Assembly (NCBI GenBank): GCA_913777665.1
Contig: CAJYTF010000012.1
Span: 1 to 50,631 of the forward strand
Direction: 5' to 3'
Origin: an uncultured Myroides sp.
GTDB taxonomy: Bacteria; Bacteroidota; Bacteroidia; Flavobacteriales; Flavobacteriaceae
Length of the DNA: 50,631 nucleotides
The number at the start of each line of letters is the position of its first letter. Position 1 is the stretch's first letter. Under the pieces are notes generated by a model. That model was not told where the DNA came from and searched no databases. It saw only the letters and a list, made by a program, of their open reading frames with translations. This document shows, in pieces, positions 8,991-17,402 of this stretch. Position numbers and translations under genes: made by a program.

Positions 8991-9566
8991 TTATTTTCTT
9001 CCAGGTAAGTAGATCTGAAATCCTACAGCTGCACCAAGACCATTCTGGGCAACTGCATTGGCAGAATCAGATTTAGAATAATTATAACCTGCGGTTACCT
9101 CTAGTGCTACTGTTCTTGTTATAAAATGCGCATAGCCCATATTCAAACCAAAAGCAAATGAAGTATCGGCTGCGCCTTCTGTAGCACCGGTTATTCCTAA
9201 ATCACCTTGTGCGAAAAATCTCCCTGTAGAGCTGGCTCCTTCAGGAAAATAATATCTCACAAACGGTTTAATACCGTATCCCCAAATGTTTTCGCCACCC
9301 TTTACCGTAGAAAAACCAAGATCAACTCCTAAACCTACGGCTATTCCGTCTGTTATGAAATAACCTGCTTTAGGCATTACGTTGATGTTAAAATTTTCAC
9401 TCTCAAACGAGTAGCCCAACGCACCGATTGAACCACCTACAATCCAGTTCCCTTTTTGTATAGGGGCTGCATTTACATTCTCCTCATATTGAGGCGTAGT
9501 AATTTCTTGAGCATATGTAGAAATTCCACACAAAGCCAGACTAAATAATAAAATTCTCTTTTTCAT
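8991..9566 (-). CDS. Small outer-membrane beta-barrel (porin-like) protein
   Basis: 191 residues. Signal peptide 1-19 (MKKRILLFSLALCGISTYA), then a short linker and alternating amphipathic strands (GNWIVGGSIGALGYSF, NINVMPKAGYFITDGIAVGL, KPFVRYYFPEGASS, FFAQGDLGITG, FGLNMGYAHFITRTVAL, EVTAGYNYSKS) ending GAAVGFQIYLPGRK. This is an 8-strand barrel of the OmpA/OmpW-like 'outer membrane beta-barrel' class. No peptidoglycan-binding domain is present. It is monocistronic, with its own terminator. Specific function cannot be stated. Confidence 0.8.
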   Translation of the reverse strand: MKKRILLFSLALCGISTYAQEITTPQYEENVNAAPIQKGNWIVGGSIGALGYSFESENFNINVMPKAGYFITDGIAVGLGVDLGFSTVKGGENIWGYGIKPFVRYYFPEGASSTGRFFAQGDLGITGATEGAADTSFAFGLNMGYAHFITRTVALEVTAGYNYSKSDSANAVAQNGLGAAVGFQIYLPGRK

Positions 9567-9753
9567 AGTTAAATTTTTTAATATTAGTATTCTTAAATAT
9601 AATTAAAAATTAACTCTTATCGAGGTCTTTTTCAATTTTTTTGCTGGTTAACTTTCAATTATTTGCTTATTATTAGCCGTTTTAAATTGTAAATATGATT
9701 TTTAGCTCTTTTTATTTAAGACGCGAATGTACCAGAGGAGTTAAAAAAGAAAT
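9567..9753. other. Non-coding gap upstream of the porin-like gene
   Basis: No gene or repeat seen. It contains the leader of the minus-strand porin-like gene. The rest of the gap to 10000 holds only the hairpin at 9754-9781. Confidence 0.4.
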
Positions 9754-9781
9754 AGCACCTACCCGATTAAAGGTAGATGCT
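9754..9781 (-). terminator. Probable terminator of the thiamine operon
   Basis: On the minus strand AGCATCTACC / GGTAGGTGCT forms a 10-bp stem with one G-U pair, followed by a T-rich stretch (ATTTCTTTTTT). It lies about 220 nt after the tenA stop, the only minus-strand transcript that could reach it. Confidence 0.45.
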
Positions 9782-10000
9782 TGAGAGAAAGATTTTATTA
9801 ATATAAATTTACGTAAATTTTTTAATAGAATTTTTTTTTCAGTTGCGCAAGTGAATTTTGTCATGAAATATTACATTAAAAATAGAAAATAACACCATAG
9901 CTGATCAGCGAGCTGTAATCTTGCACTATTCTCTGCTCTGATAATATTGGTCTTATTAATTAATTCATTTTGTTTACTATATATATATGCGCCTCATCTT

Positions 10001-10648
10001 CTACCAAGTCTTCAAATCATAAGCCGCCTGCCAGAATTGATACTCTAAAAAAGAAGCCGTAACAAATGCTTTATACATTCGGTCTCTTATCTCTGATGTT
10101 GTATTTTCAGCCGCCTTATCGCAAATTTCAATAGCGCTTTTAACCACAACTGCAAAATCTTCTCCGGCATAAGTATCAATCCAGCTTTTGTAAGGGTTTT
10201 CTGCTGTCTGTTCTAAATTCAAAATATAATCTCCAATTTCCTTGTAAATCCAGAAACAGGGTAAAGTGGCTGCCATTGCTACTTCCACAGGTTCAAAAGC
10301 CGCAGTACTTTTCAAAAAATGAAGGTAGTGATGGCAAACGGGTTCTGGAATTCCTTTTTCAAAAATTTCAAATTCTTTAAAATACGATTCGTGCAAAGCA
10401 TTCTCAACCACTATGGCATTTTCTGCAAAACGCATATAAGCCAAAGCGTCATCAATATCATGTACTTTGCTGCCTATCAGTGCTAATGTCCTTCCAAAAT
10501 GCTCCAGATATAAAGAGTCCTGTGTAATATAAAACTGGAATTTTTTTTTGTTTAAAGTTCCGTCCGACAATTCATATATAAATGGCATTGCTGTGATATC
10601 GTTGTAAATATTTTCAATCGATTTCCAGGCATTTTCAGACCAGTTCAT
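10001..10648 (-). CDS. tenA: Thiaminase II / aminopyrimidine aminohydrolase TenA
   Basis: 215 residues, all-helical TenA/THI-4 fold. It hydrolyses 4-amino-5-aminomethyl-2-methylpyrimidine (a thiamine breakdown product) to HMP, feeding ThiD. Recognisable parts: N-terminal WKSIENIYNDITAMPFIYEL, KFQFYITQDSLYLEHF, the active-site Cys in MAATLPCFWIYKEIGDYI, and the C-terminal ASFLEYQFWQAAYD with conserved Glu. Length is normal (about 215-225). It is the last gene of thiM-thiE-thiD-tenA, overlapping thiD by 14 bp, and so is under the upstream TPP riboswitch. Operon membership supports the salvage role. Confidence 0.92.
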   Translation of the reverse strand: MNWSENAWKSIENIYNDITAMPFIYELSDGTLNKKKFQFYITQDSLYLEHFGRTLALIGSKVHDIDDALAYMRFAENAIVVENALHESYFKEFEIFEKGIPEPVCHHYLHFLKSTAAFEPVEVAMAATLPCFWIYKEIGDYILNLEQTAENPYKSWIDTYAGEDFAVVVKSAIEICDKAAENTTSEIRDRMYKAFVTASFLEYQFWQAAYDLKTW

Positions 10649-11468
10649 TTTTTAGTAGTTTTAAAGGGTTAAAAAAGTGATTTAACGGACCGTTTCCTCT
10701 TCCGGTTTGCACATCACTGCCGTGATTTATTGCATTGGAAACATAGGTTTGTGCTAAGCCCACGGCTGTAGTAAGATCATTTCCTTGTGCTATATACGAT
10801 GCAATGGCAGAAGACAGTGTGCAGCCCGAACCGTGTGTATTTTTGGTATTTATTTTTTCAGATTCAAAAGTCTGGTAATCCTGCTGATCGTTAAATAAAA
10901 GCGACGTAATGGTTTGTGTTTCCAAATGCCCGCCTTTCAACAGAATGTTTTTACAACCCAGTTGTTTTATTCGCAGACCCGCAACTTCTATGTCACGCAG
11001 CGTTTTCACTTCCATAGCTGCTAAAATTGCTGCTTCGTCCATATTCGGCGTTATAATGTCTGCAACAGGGAACAGTTTTTCAATAATGGCGTCAATGGTT
11101 TTGTTCTCTATTAATCGGTGTCCGCTTGTCGCCACCATTACAGGGTCAAATACAACGGGTACTTTTTTATATCGGGATAAAGTGTTCACTATGGTTTCTA
11201 CCAGTTCGGTTGTATGAACCATTCCAATTTTTATGGCATCGGGGAAAATATCATCTAAAACGGCTTCAATTTGCTCGCTGACGGCGTTCATTGCGATAGG
11301 ATATATATTTTGTACTCCCTGCGTGTTCTGAACAGGTAAAGCTGTTAAAACCGATGTCGCGTAACAGCCCAATGCCGATATGGTTTTTATATCGGCCTGA
11401 ATTCCGGCACCTCCGCTTCCGTCAAAACCGGCAATCGTGAGAACTGATGGATATTTATATTTCATCAT
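10635..11468 (-). CDS. thiD: HMP / HMP-phosphate kinase ThiD
   Basis: 277 residues, ribokinase-like fold. It phosphorylates hydroxymethylpyrimidine to HMP-P and HMP-PP in the cytoplasm. Motifs: N-terminal TIAGFDGSGGAGIQADIKT, SVLTALPVQNTQGV, DPVMVATSGHRLI, NILLKGGH and the anion-hole/catalytic-base motif NTHGSGCTLSSAIASYIAQG. Start overlaps the thiE stop by 4 bp; the 3' end overlaps tenA by 14 bp. The length is that of a stand-alone ThiD, not a ThiDE fusion. The protein may start at the second Met (MKYKYPSVLT); the difference is one residue. Confidence 0.95.
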   Translation of the reverse strand: MMKYKYPSVLTIAGFDGSGGAGIQADIKTISALGCYATSVLTALPVQNTQGVQNIYPIAMNAVSEQIEAVLDDIFPDAIKIGMVHTTELVETIVNTLSRYKKVPVVFDPVMVATSGHRLIENKTIDAIIEKLFPVADIITPNMDEAAILAAMEVKTLRDIEVAGLRIKQLGCKNILLKGGHLETQTITSLLFNDQQDYQTFESEKINTKNTHGSGCTLSSAIASYIAQGNDLTTAVGLAQTYVSNAINHGSDVQTGRGNGPLNHFFNPLKLLKNELV

Positions 11469-12097
11469 TTTAAGATTTCATTTTTTAGATTAAAAGCTGC
11501 TTTTTGAGGATTTTCGGCACTGCATATTTCAGATACAACCGCAATGCAGTCTGCACCGGCATTAATAATCGCTAGGGCATTTTTTAGATGGATGTTTCCA
11601 ATGGCAACCAAAGGTTTATCTGTAAGTTTTCTTATTTTCATTAAGCCTTCCAATCCCCATTCGGTAACGGTATCGGTTTTTGTATTGGTTCTAAAAACCG
11701 GACTTATCCCCAAATAATCTGCAACAGCTGCATCCTTGTTTTTAAGCTGGTCCAAATATTCAATAGAGTAACCAATCATCTTATTTTGGAAAAAAAACTC
11801 CCTTAAAACCGTTGGTGGGGTATCGTTAAGACCAACGTGAATTCCAAAAGCATTTGCTTCTTTGGCAACCAAGGCATTGTCATTAATAATTAATGGAATT
11901 CCATATTTGTCGGTAATCTCTTTTAACCGAAGGGCATTGTTAAGAAATGCTTTATCGGCTGCATTCTTTTCACGTAGCTGTATAATATCTACTCCGCCTA
12001 ATATTCCCTGCTCGGCAACATCCAAAAAATTCCGATGCTTACAATCTGCTTCTGATATCACAAGGTATAGTTTATATGGGAATGGTGTCAAAGTCAT
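11465..12097 (-). CDS. thiE: Thiamine-phosphate synthase ThiE
   Basis: 210 residues, TIM barrel. It joins HMP-PP and hydroxyethylthiazole phosphate to give thiamine monophosphate. Motifs: DIIQLREKNA, PLIINDNALVAKEANAFGIHVG, LGISPVFRTNTKTDT (phosphate-binding), PLVAIGNIHLKNA and AGADCIAVVSEI. It overlaps both neighbours by 4 bp (ATGA-type junctions), indicating tight translational coupling. It receives its two substrates from ThiM and ThiD encoded on either side. Confidence 0.95.
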   Translation of the reverse strand: MTLTPFPYKLYLVISEADCKHRNFLDVAEQGILGGVDIIQLREKNAADKAFLNNALRLKEITDKYGIPLIINDNALVAKEANAFGIHVGLNDTPPTVLREFFFQNKMIGYSIEYLDQLKNKDAAVADYLGISPVFRTNTKTDTVTEWGLEGLMKIRKLTDKPLVAIGNIHLKNALAIINAGADCIAVVSEICSAENPQKAAFNLKNEILK

Positions 12098-12891
12098 TGT
12101 TTGGATACTTTTACATTTTCAAAAAACTCCGGTTCTGAAAGATTATAAAGCTTATCCAAAATGTTCATCTGAAGGCTTCCCGGTCCATGAGAAATTTTTT
12201 CCGATAATTCGCCGGCTATCCCCAAAAGTGTCATCGCAGCAACAGTACCTTCGGTTTTATTGTCGGCAATTCCGGCAAAAGCTGCAACAATTGCAGAAGC
12301 CGAACATCCTAAACCCGTTATCTTCGTCATTAAAGCATGTCCGTTTTCAACGAAATAAGTTTCCTTCACATCAATAATAATATCTGTTGCACCTGAAATG
12401 CATATTATACACTCACGGCTTTCTATAAGATATTTCGCTGCATTAATAGCTTCATTGCTTTCTGCTGTACTGTCTACTCCTTTTGTCACAGTTTTATTTG
12501 CTTTAGCTAAAGCGATAATTTCAGATGCGTTTCCTCTGATAACAGTTGGTTTAAATTCCAACAGTTTCGCTAAAATCTCATCTCTGTATGCAGTTGCACC
12601 CGCTCCAACAGGATCCAAAATCCAGGTCTTTTTCAAACGACTGGCTTCCTCTGCTGCAGTCAGCATCGATTCTGACCAGTATTCGTCTAGAGTTCCTATA
12701 TTTATTACCAAAGCATTTGCAATAGCAACCATTTCTTTCACTTCAGATTTTGCATGCGCCATAACGGGCGAGGCTCCAACAGCCAAAAGGGCATTGGCGG
12801 TATTGTTCATTACCACGAAATTGGAAATGTTGTGAACAAGCGGCGATAATTTTTTTACGGATTGAATGTAATTCCAAAGATTATTTTCCAT
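12094..12891 (-). CDS. thiM: Hydroxyethylthiazole kinase ThiM
   Basis: 265 residues, ribokinase-like. It phosphorylates 4-methyl-5-(2-hydroxyethyl)thiazole, the thiazole salvage step. Motifs: VHNISNFVVMNNTANALLAV, GASPVMAHAKSEV, WILDPVGAGATAYR, VIRGNASEI and the catalytic ITGLGCSASAIVAAF. It is the first gene of the salvage operon; the ATG at 12891 lies about 70 nt downstream of the TPP riboswitch. No thiC, thiG or thiH occurs here, so this locus recovers pyrimidine and thiazole moieties rather than making them. Confidence 0.95.
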   Translation of the reverse strand: MENNLWNYIQSVKKLSPLVHNISNFVVMNNTANALLAVGASPVMAHAKSEVKEMVAIANALVINIGTLDEYWSESMLTAAEEASRLKKTWILDPVGAGATAYRDEILAKLLEFKPTVIRGNASEIIALAKANKTVTKGVDSTAESNEAINAAKYLIESRECIICISGATDIIIDVKETYFVENGHALMTKITGLGCSASAIVAAFAGIADNKTEGTVAAMTLLGIAGELSEKISHGPGSLQMNILDKLYNLSEPEFFENVKVSKQ

Positions 12892-12963
12892 TTACTTCAT
12901 AGTTTTAAGTGCTTTAGGAAAACAAATAGAATAAGAAAGAAAACATCAGGTATTGATGCCTCT

Positions 12964-13040
12964 TGCTTTTCCCTACGTCGGTGTAAGCCGTATCAGGTTC
13001 AAAGGGACTCTCTCAATTCTTTTCAGAATACCCCTAAAGC
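12964..13040 (-). promoter_or_regulatory. TPP riboswitch (THI element)
   Basis: On the minus strand the sequence runs GCTTTAGGGGTATTC, then TGAGAGAGTCCCTTTGAACCTGAT and CGGCTTACACCGACGTAGGGAAAGC in order. The GGGGT, the CTGAGA-like segment, ACCCTTTGAACCTGAT and CGTAGGGAA are the conserved core of the TPP aptamer. P1 closes between GCTTT and AAAGC-like ends. It sits in the leader of thiM, so thiamine pyrophosphate should repress the thiM-thiE-thiD-tenA transcript. No strong terminator hairpin is apparent between aptamer and thiM, so control of translation initiation is plausible. Confidence 0.93.
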
Positions 13041-13046
13041 GTTAAG

Positions 13047-13054
13047 CAAATATA
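13047..13054 (-). promoter_or_regulatory. -7 box of the thiamine operon promoter
   Basis: Minus strand TATATTTG matches the Bacteroidota -7 consensus TAnnTTTG exactly. It places transcription start at about 13040, right at the 5' end of the riboswitch. A TTTG at 13080-13083 may be the -33 element but the spacing is longer than usual. Confidence 0.55.
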
Positions 13055-13273
13055 CAAAATTGTTAATTGTGTAGGTTTACAAATGTGTGGTAAATTTTAT
13101 GGGATATTATTGCACCTATTGCTTACGATTACTTTTTAGAAAATTTGTATTACCTTTTAGAGCAGTAAAAAAATAAGTAGTTCCACACAAATACATAGTG
13201 CCATTAGCAAAAAAATGACGCTCTCGATTTTAATCGGGAATAGTTGAACATACTAAACCATAAGGTTCACGAC

Positions 13274-13300
13274 TTCCAAGCTGTAAAATAACGCTTGGGC
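13274..13300. repeat. Dispersed degenerate repeat copy (iii)
   Basis: ttccaagctgtaaaataa followed by a close match to the next nine bases, shared with 8573-8600 (two differences over 27 positions). It is non-coding here. The rest of 13085-13388 shows nothing I can assign. Confidence 0.45.
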
Positions 13301-13388
13301 GTAAAAGTACAGAAAAACCGAAATAGATATATTACTAACAATGGAGATCCTGAAGCCATATATTACATTTAATCTTTCAACTTAATTT

Positions 13389-13593
13389 TTATCTATCAAT
13401 AGTTACAATTCCTTTAGAAGGAATTAGCTTTTCGGGTTCCGCTTTAAATATACTCGCTATAATTTTCAAAGTAAATCCTTCTGGGATGTTACCTGCCTCA
13501 ATTCTTTGAATCAAAGAAAGTTCAGTTTTTTCGGCAAGTTCGCTTTGTGTTAATTTTTTTTTCTTCTCTTAGCTGTTGTACTATTGATTTCAT
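13389..13593 (-). pseudogene. XRE-type HTH regulator with frameshift in an A9 tract
   Basis: Minus strand, starting MKSIVQQLREEKK. After a run of nine A (13553-13561) the frame is lost and stops after 24 codons. If the run had eight A the product would be 67 residues: LTQSELAEKTELSLIQRIEA, GNIPEGFTLKIIASIFKAE, ending GIVTIDR. This is a complete XRE helix-turn-helix domain with the normal LTQ-ELA, and S--QRIE-G motif. Total length 205 nt equals 68 codons plus one base. Homopolymer slippage could be a sequencing error, a true null, or phase variation. Confidence 0.7.
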
Positions 13594-13987
13594 TGTCGTT
13601 TTGGTTGCCGTCTTATAATGTTCTGCTAAGGGTTTGATGATTTGCGAAGTGGCGGAAAATCGAAGACGAAAAATTCGATTTAGAATACACGAAGCGTTGT
13701 CAAAGCTAATTTCTATTTGCTAATTAATAACAAAAAAGTCATTAGATTAGCTTTCGCGGATTGCGAAGAATAAACTTTAAAGCAGTTACCTCGTCATTTT
13801 GCAAAACCCTTTTTATGTTTTCAAAGCACTATATTTATTCAATTAAAAATTATAAAATGTAAGAACAATAAGCACAATAATATTGACAAACCCTTTAAGC
13901 TTTCAAGCTTAGCTAAAATGATTATCCCTGCTCATTTTCTTGCTTGAACTTTAAGCTCCAAAAGGCACGCGTTTTGAAAGGATTTAA
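13594..13987. other. Gap of about 390 bp without an assignable gene
   Basis: Upstream of the XRE gene the sequence around 13596-13760 (ttggttgccg, gcgaagtggcgg, cgaagcgttgtcaaagctaa) reads like a structured non-coding block rather than AT-rich filler. It is a candidate dispersed element, but no second copy is visible in this window. 13930-13987 is an in-frame but stop-interrupted extension of the gene stub that follows. Confidence 0.35.
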
Positions 13988-14143
13988 GTTAGTAAAGGAT
14001 CTGCGCAATGGGGCTATACTGCTATAGCACCTCTTAATGAAATACGGCACAATGCACACATTGTGATAAAAGGTGCTTCCTTTGTAAATACCAAAATGAC
14101 AAATGCAGGCGACGGTCATATACATAAAAAACTATTATTATGA
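13988..14143 (+). pseudogene. 3' stub of a decayed gene coupled to fur
   Basis: An open run of 51 codons with no start: VSKGSAQWGYTAIAPLNEI, then RHNAHIVIKGASFVNTKMTN and AGDGHIHKKLLL. An in-frame stop (13985-13987) separates it from further in-frame coding-like sequence (APKGTRFERI). Its TGA overlaps the ATG of the Fur-family gene (ATGA), the signature of a former operon partner. The His-rich tail (GDGHIHKK) hints at metal or periplasmic context, but I cannot name the family. Confidence 0.45.
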
Positions 14144-14559
14144 GTAAAGAAACAGAAAAAAAACTTTTGGAGAAGAATACCAACCCCACAAGTATGCGTA
14201 TTCTTATTTACGATTTTTTGGAACAGCAGCAAACAGCAGTTTCACTTACAGAAATTGAAAACTATTTTGATAAGGCAGACAGGATAACTATTTACAGAAC
14301 GCTGAAAACGTTTGAGGAAAAAGGAATTGTTCACGGAATTCAGGAAAACAATACCACAAGGTACATGTTGTGCCACGATGGTTGCAGTGAAAATACGCAC
14401 AAAGACCGGCATTTACATTTTTATTGTAAAGTTTGCAAGAAGACCACGTGTAAAGAAGATTTTTCAATTCCTGTAAAAGAAGTGGGATACCGGATTGACG
14501 AAGTACGCTTTTTTGCAAAAGGAATTTGCGAAAATTGTTTGAATGAGGGTTTGCAATAG
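14140..14559 (+). CDS. Fur-family transcriptional repressor (Zur/Fur-like)
   Basis: 139 residues. N-terminal winged helix (about 10-80: TSMRILIYDFLEQQQTAVS, LTEIENYFDKADRITIYRTL, KTFEEKGIVHGI). The C-terminal dimerisation/metal domain has DRHLHFYCKVCKKTTC (regulatory His plus the CxxC of the structural zinc site) and a second pair near the end, CENC. The start codon overlaps the stop of the upstream stub. It is followed 57 nt later by a transglutaminase-like gene and then a metal-exporting P1B ATPase, so a zinc- or other divalent-metal-responsive role is more likely than iron. A choice between Fur and Zur cannot be made from residues alone. Confidence 0.85.
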   Translation: MSKETEKKLLEKNTNPTSMRILIYDFLEQQQTAVSLTEIENYFDKADRITIYRTLKTFEEKGIVHGIQENNTTRYMLCHDGCSENTHKDRHLHFYCKVCKKTTCKEDFSIPVKEVGYRIDEVRFFAKGICENCLNEGLQ

Positions 14560-14616
14560 CATTGCATAAACTTTATAAATAATTTTGTTCTCGTTACAAC
14601 TTAAATAAACAACATC

Positions 14617-15312
14617 ATGGAAAGTTATGTTAAAGAAACCCGCTTGCTTGATTATTCGGACGCATCTGTTCAAAATCTGGTCGATCAGAAACAGTGGAAA
14701 AAGCTTGATGTTGTCGATCGTATTAAAAGTATCTACAATTTTGTAAGAGACCAAATTAAATTCGGATACAATAAGGCTGATGATATTCCTGCTTCCCAAA
14801 TACTGAAAAACGGCTACGGACAATGCAATACAAAAGCAACATTGCTTATGGCTTTGTTGCGGGCTGTCGGAATTCCTAATCGTATTCATGGTTTTACAAT
14901 TGATAAAGCGTTGCAGAAAGGGGCAATAACAGGGATTTGGTACAAACTTTCGCCGCAAAATATCTTGCACAGTTGGGTTGAAGTTTTATTTAACGGACAA
15001 TGGTTTTTTATGGAAGGTGTAATTTTAGATAAACAATACCTACGTAAGCTTCAGCAGCAAAAGCCCGATTGTAAAACTACTTTTTGTGGTTTTGGAGTTT
15101 ACACCGATAATTTTCAAAGTCCTGAGATTGATTGGAATTTAAACAACACGTTTATTCAGGATAAAGGTATCAATCAGGATTTTGGTGTGTTTGATACTCC
15201 CGATGAATTTTATAAAATGCATCAGCAAAAGCTCAATGTTTTTAAAAGATTTGTTTTTCAATACATTGTTCGGCACATAATGAACAGCAATGTGGAAAAA
15301 ATAAGAAACTAA
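14617..15312 (+). CDS. Transglutaminase-like cysteine protease-fold protein
   Basis: 231 residues, no signal peptide. The transglutaminase core is clear: C70 in NGYGQCNTKATLLMALLRA, H118 in ILHSWVEVLFNGQWFFMEG, and an acidic residue shortly after to complete the triad. These bacterial transglut_core proteins are usually proteases or peptide ligases of unknown substrate. The gene lies between the Fur-like regulator and the P1B ATPase on the same strand with 40-60 bp gaps, so it is probably co-transcribed with both. Start at 14617 has an A-rich leader (ttaaataaacaacatc). Confidence 0.85.
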   Translation: MESYVKETRLLDYSDASVQNLVDQKQWKKLDVVDRIKSIYNFVRDQIKFGYNKADDIPASQILKNGYGQCNTKATLLMALLRAVGIPNRIHGFTIDKALQKGAITGIWYKLSPQNILHSWVEVLFNGQWFFMEGVILDKQYLRKLQQQKPDCKTTFCGFGVYTDNFQSPEIDWNLNNTFIQDKGINQDFGVFDTPDEFYKMHQQKLNVFKRFVFQYIVRHIMNSNVEKIRN

Positions 15313-15353
15313 TAGGTAATCGCGAAAAGTAAAACGATCCAAAACAAGTAAAA

Positions 15354-17402
15354 ATGGAACATCAACATAAATATGATGCTCAAGGCAATCAGCTTTGCTG
15401 CACACCAGCCGAAAATAAAATTGATAAAAACTCAGGTTTTCCGCAGTTTGCTGATGACCGATGCTGTTCGAAACCTCTTTCAAACAAAGAACCTCATTCA
15501 GATCATGACGGGCACAACCATTCCCATTCAGTAGAAAATGAAAGTGTTTTTAAAATGTTTCTGCCTGCAGTTATATCGCTTGTACTGTTGCTTTCAGGTA
15601 TCGCAATGGATAATTGGTTTACGGCTACATGGTTTACAGGTTGTATAAGGATTATTTGGTATCTGGCTGCCTACATTCCCGTAGGGCTGCCTGTTTTCAA
15701 AGAAGCTGTACAGGTCATAGTGAAAGGAGATGTTTTTTCAGAGTTCTTTCTTATGGGTATTGCTACTATTGGTGCTTTTGCTATTGGCGAATATCCAGAA
15801 GGAGTTGCCGTTATGCTGTTCTATGCTGTTGGCGAAGTATTTCAAACATTGGCGGTTTCAAGAGCTAAAGCCAACATCAGATCTTTGCTCGATCAAAGAC
15901 CCGACGAAGTCACGGTTTTAATTAACAGTGAACCGCAAACGGTAAAGGCAGAAACCGTAAACATTGGTGAAGTTATACAGCTAAAATCTGCAGAAAAATT
16001 AGGTTTAGACGGCGAATTATTGTCCGATACTGCCTCATTCAATACATCAGCTCTAACGGGTGAAAGTAAACCCGACACTAAGAGCAAAGGCCAAACTGTT
16101 CTCGCAGGAATGATAAACCTGAACACTATTTCGCAGGTAAAAGTTACAGCAGCATACACAGATAGTAAGTTAAGCAAGATTTTGGAATTGGTACAGAATG
16201 CCACTTCACAAAAGGCGCCCACAGAGCTTTTTATCCGAAAATTCGCCAAAATATATACGCCGATCGTTGTGTTTTTAGCACTGGCCATCTGCTTAGTGCC
16301 TTACTTTATAGTAGCAGACTATCAGTTTAAAGAATGGTTGTACAGGGCTTTGGTTTTTTTGGTAATTTCATGTCCCTGTGCGTTGGTTATCAGTATTCCG
16401 CTGGGTTATTTCGGGGGAATCGGAGCTGCTTCTCGCAACGGTATTTTGTTTAAGGGAAGCAACTTTTTAGATACCCTAGCCAATATTAAAAACGTAGTCA
16501 TGGATAAAACGGGAACCATGACAGAAGGTGTTTTCAAAGTACAGGAGGTCGTATTTCACCCTTCATTCAACAAAGACGAAATAATGAAAATGGTAAATAT
16601 ATTAGAAAGCCACAGTACGCATCCCGTAGCAACTGCCATTCATCAATACGTTGGTAAGCCAGACACTTCCATTCGTTTAGAAAGAACAGAAGAAATAGCA
16701 GGTCACGGACTCAAATCTACTGTTAACGGAAAAGATATATTGGTTGGCAATTTCAAACTGATGAAAAAGTTTGGAATAGTTTACGATTTAGATCCCGACA
16801 GTATTGTATACACAACGATTGCCGTTGCCTATGCAAATAAGTTTGTGGGCTATATCACTATTGCAGACAGCATCAAAGACGATGCACAGCAGGCTGTTAA
16901 GTCGTTGCACAAACTCAATATTAAAGCAACAATGCTTAGTGGAGACAAAGGCACAGTTGTAAAACATGTGGCTGAACAGTTAGGTATAGATAGTGCTTTT
17001 GGAGATCTTCTGCCGGAAGACAAAGTAAATCGGGTTAAAGAAATAAAAGCGAAAGGCGAAAGTGTAGCTTTTGTTGGTGATGGTGTAAATGATGCTCCCG
17101 TTGTCGCACTAAGCGATGTAGGGATTGCCATGGGCGGTTTGGGAAGTGATGCCACTATTGAAACGGCAGACGTCGTAATACAGGACGATATGCCAAGTAA
17201 AATACCAATGGCTATAAATATCGGTAAGCAGACCAAAAAAATTGTTTGGCAAAATATCGCTTTGGCTTTTGGTGTAAAGGCAGTCGTATTGGTTCTTGGT
17301 GCAGGCGGATTAGCAACTATGTGGGAGGCAGTTTTTGCCGATGTCGGTGTAGCATTGCTGGCTATCCTGAATGCCGTAAGGATACAGCGGATGAAATTTT
17401 AA
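15354..17402 (+). CDS. P1B-type heavy-metal-exporting ATPase (Zn/Cd/Pb, CadA/ZntA-like)
   Basis: 682 residues. Cation-transport ATPase in the inner membrane, exporting divalent soft metals. Key residues: membrane metal site C340-P-C in VISCPCALVISIPLG; phosphorylated D384 in DKTGTMTEG; HP motif in SHSTHPVA; TGES; GDGVNDAP with D576. Eight hydrophobic spans fit the family. The usual N-terminal HMA domain (GMxCxxC) is absent. Instead the first 60 residues contain QLCCTP, DRCCSKP and a His run HSDHDGHNHSHS, an alternative metal-binding tail. The CPC plus His-rich tail favours Zn/Cd over Cu. It is the third gene of the fur-transglutaminase-ATPase unit. Confidence 0.92.
   Translation: MEHQHKYDAQGNQLCCTPAENKIDKNSGFPQFADDRCCSKPLSNKEPHSDHDGHNHSHSVENESVFKMFLPAVISLVLLLSGIAMDNWFTATWFTGCIRIIWYLAAYIPVGLPVFKEAVQVIVKGDVFSEFFLMGIATIGAFAIGEYPEGVAVMLFYAVGEVFQTLAVSRAKANIRSLLDQRPDEVTVLINSEPQTVKAETVNIGEVIQLKSAEKLGLDGELLSDTASFNTSALTGESKPDTKSKGQTVLAGMINLNTISQVKVTAAYTDSKLSKILELVQNATSQKAPTELFIRKFAKIYTPIVVFLALAICLVPYFIVADYQFKEWLYRALVFLVISCPCALVISIPLGYFGGIGAASRNGILFKGSNFLDTLANIKNVVMDKTGTMTEGVFKVQEVVFHPSFNKDEIMKMVNILESHSTHPVATAIHQYVGKPDTSIRLERTEEIAGHGLKSTVNGKDILVGNFKLMKKFGIVYDLDPDSIVYTTIAVAYANKFVGYITIADSIKDDAQQAVKSLHKLNIKATMLSGDKGTVVKHVAEQLGIDSAFGDLLPEDKVNRVKEIKAKGESVAFVGDGVNDAPVVALSDVGIAMGGLGSDATIETADVVIQDDMPSKIPMAINIGKQTKKIVWQNIALAFGVKAVVLVLGAGGLATMWEAVFADVGVALLAILNAVRIQRMKF

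Noticed and set aside
12398..12835. 145-aa plus-strand frame
   Set aside because: Antisense of thiM, whose protein family match is unambiguous.
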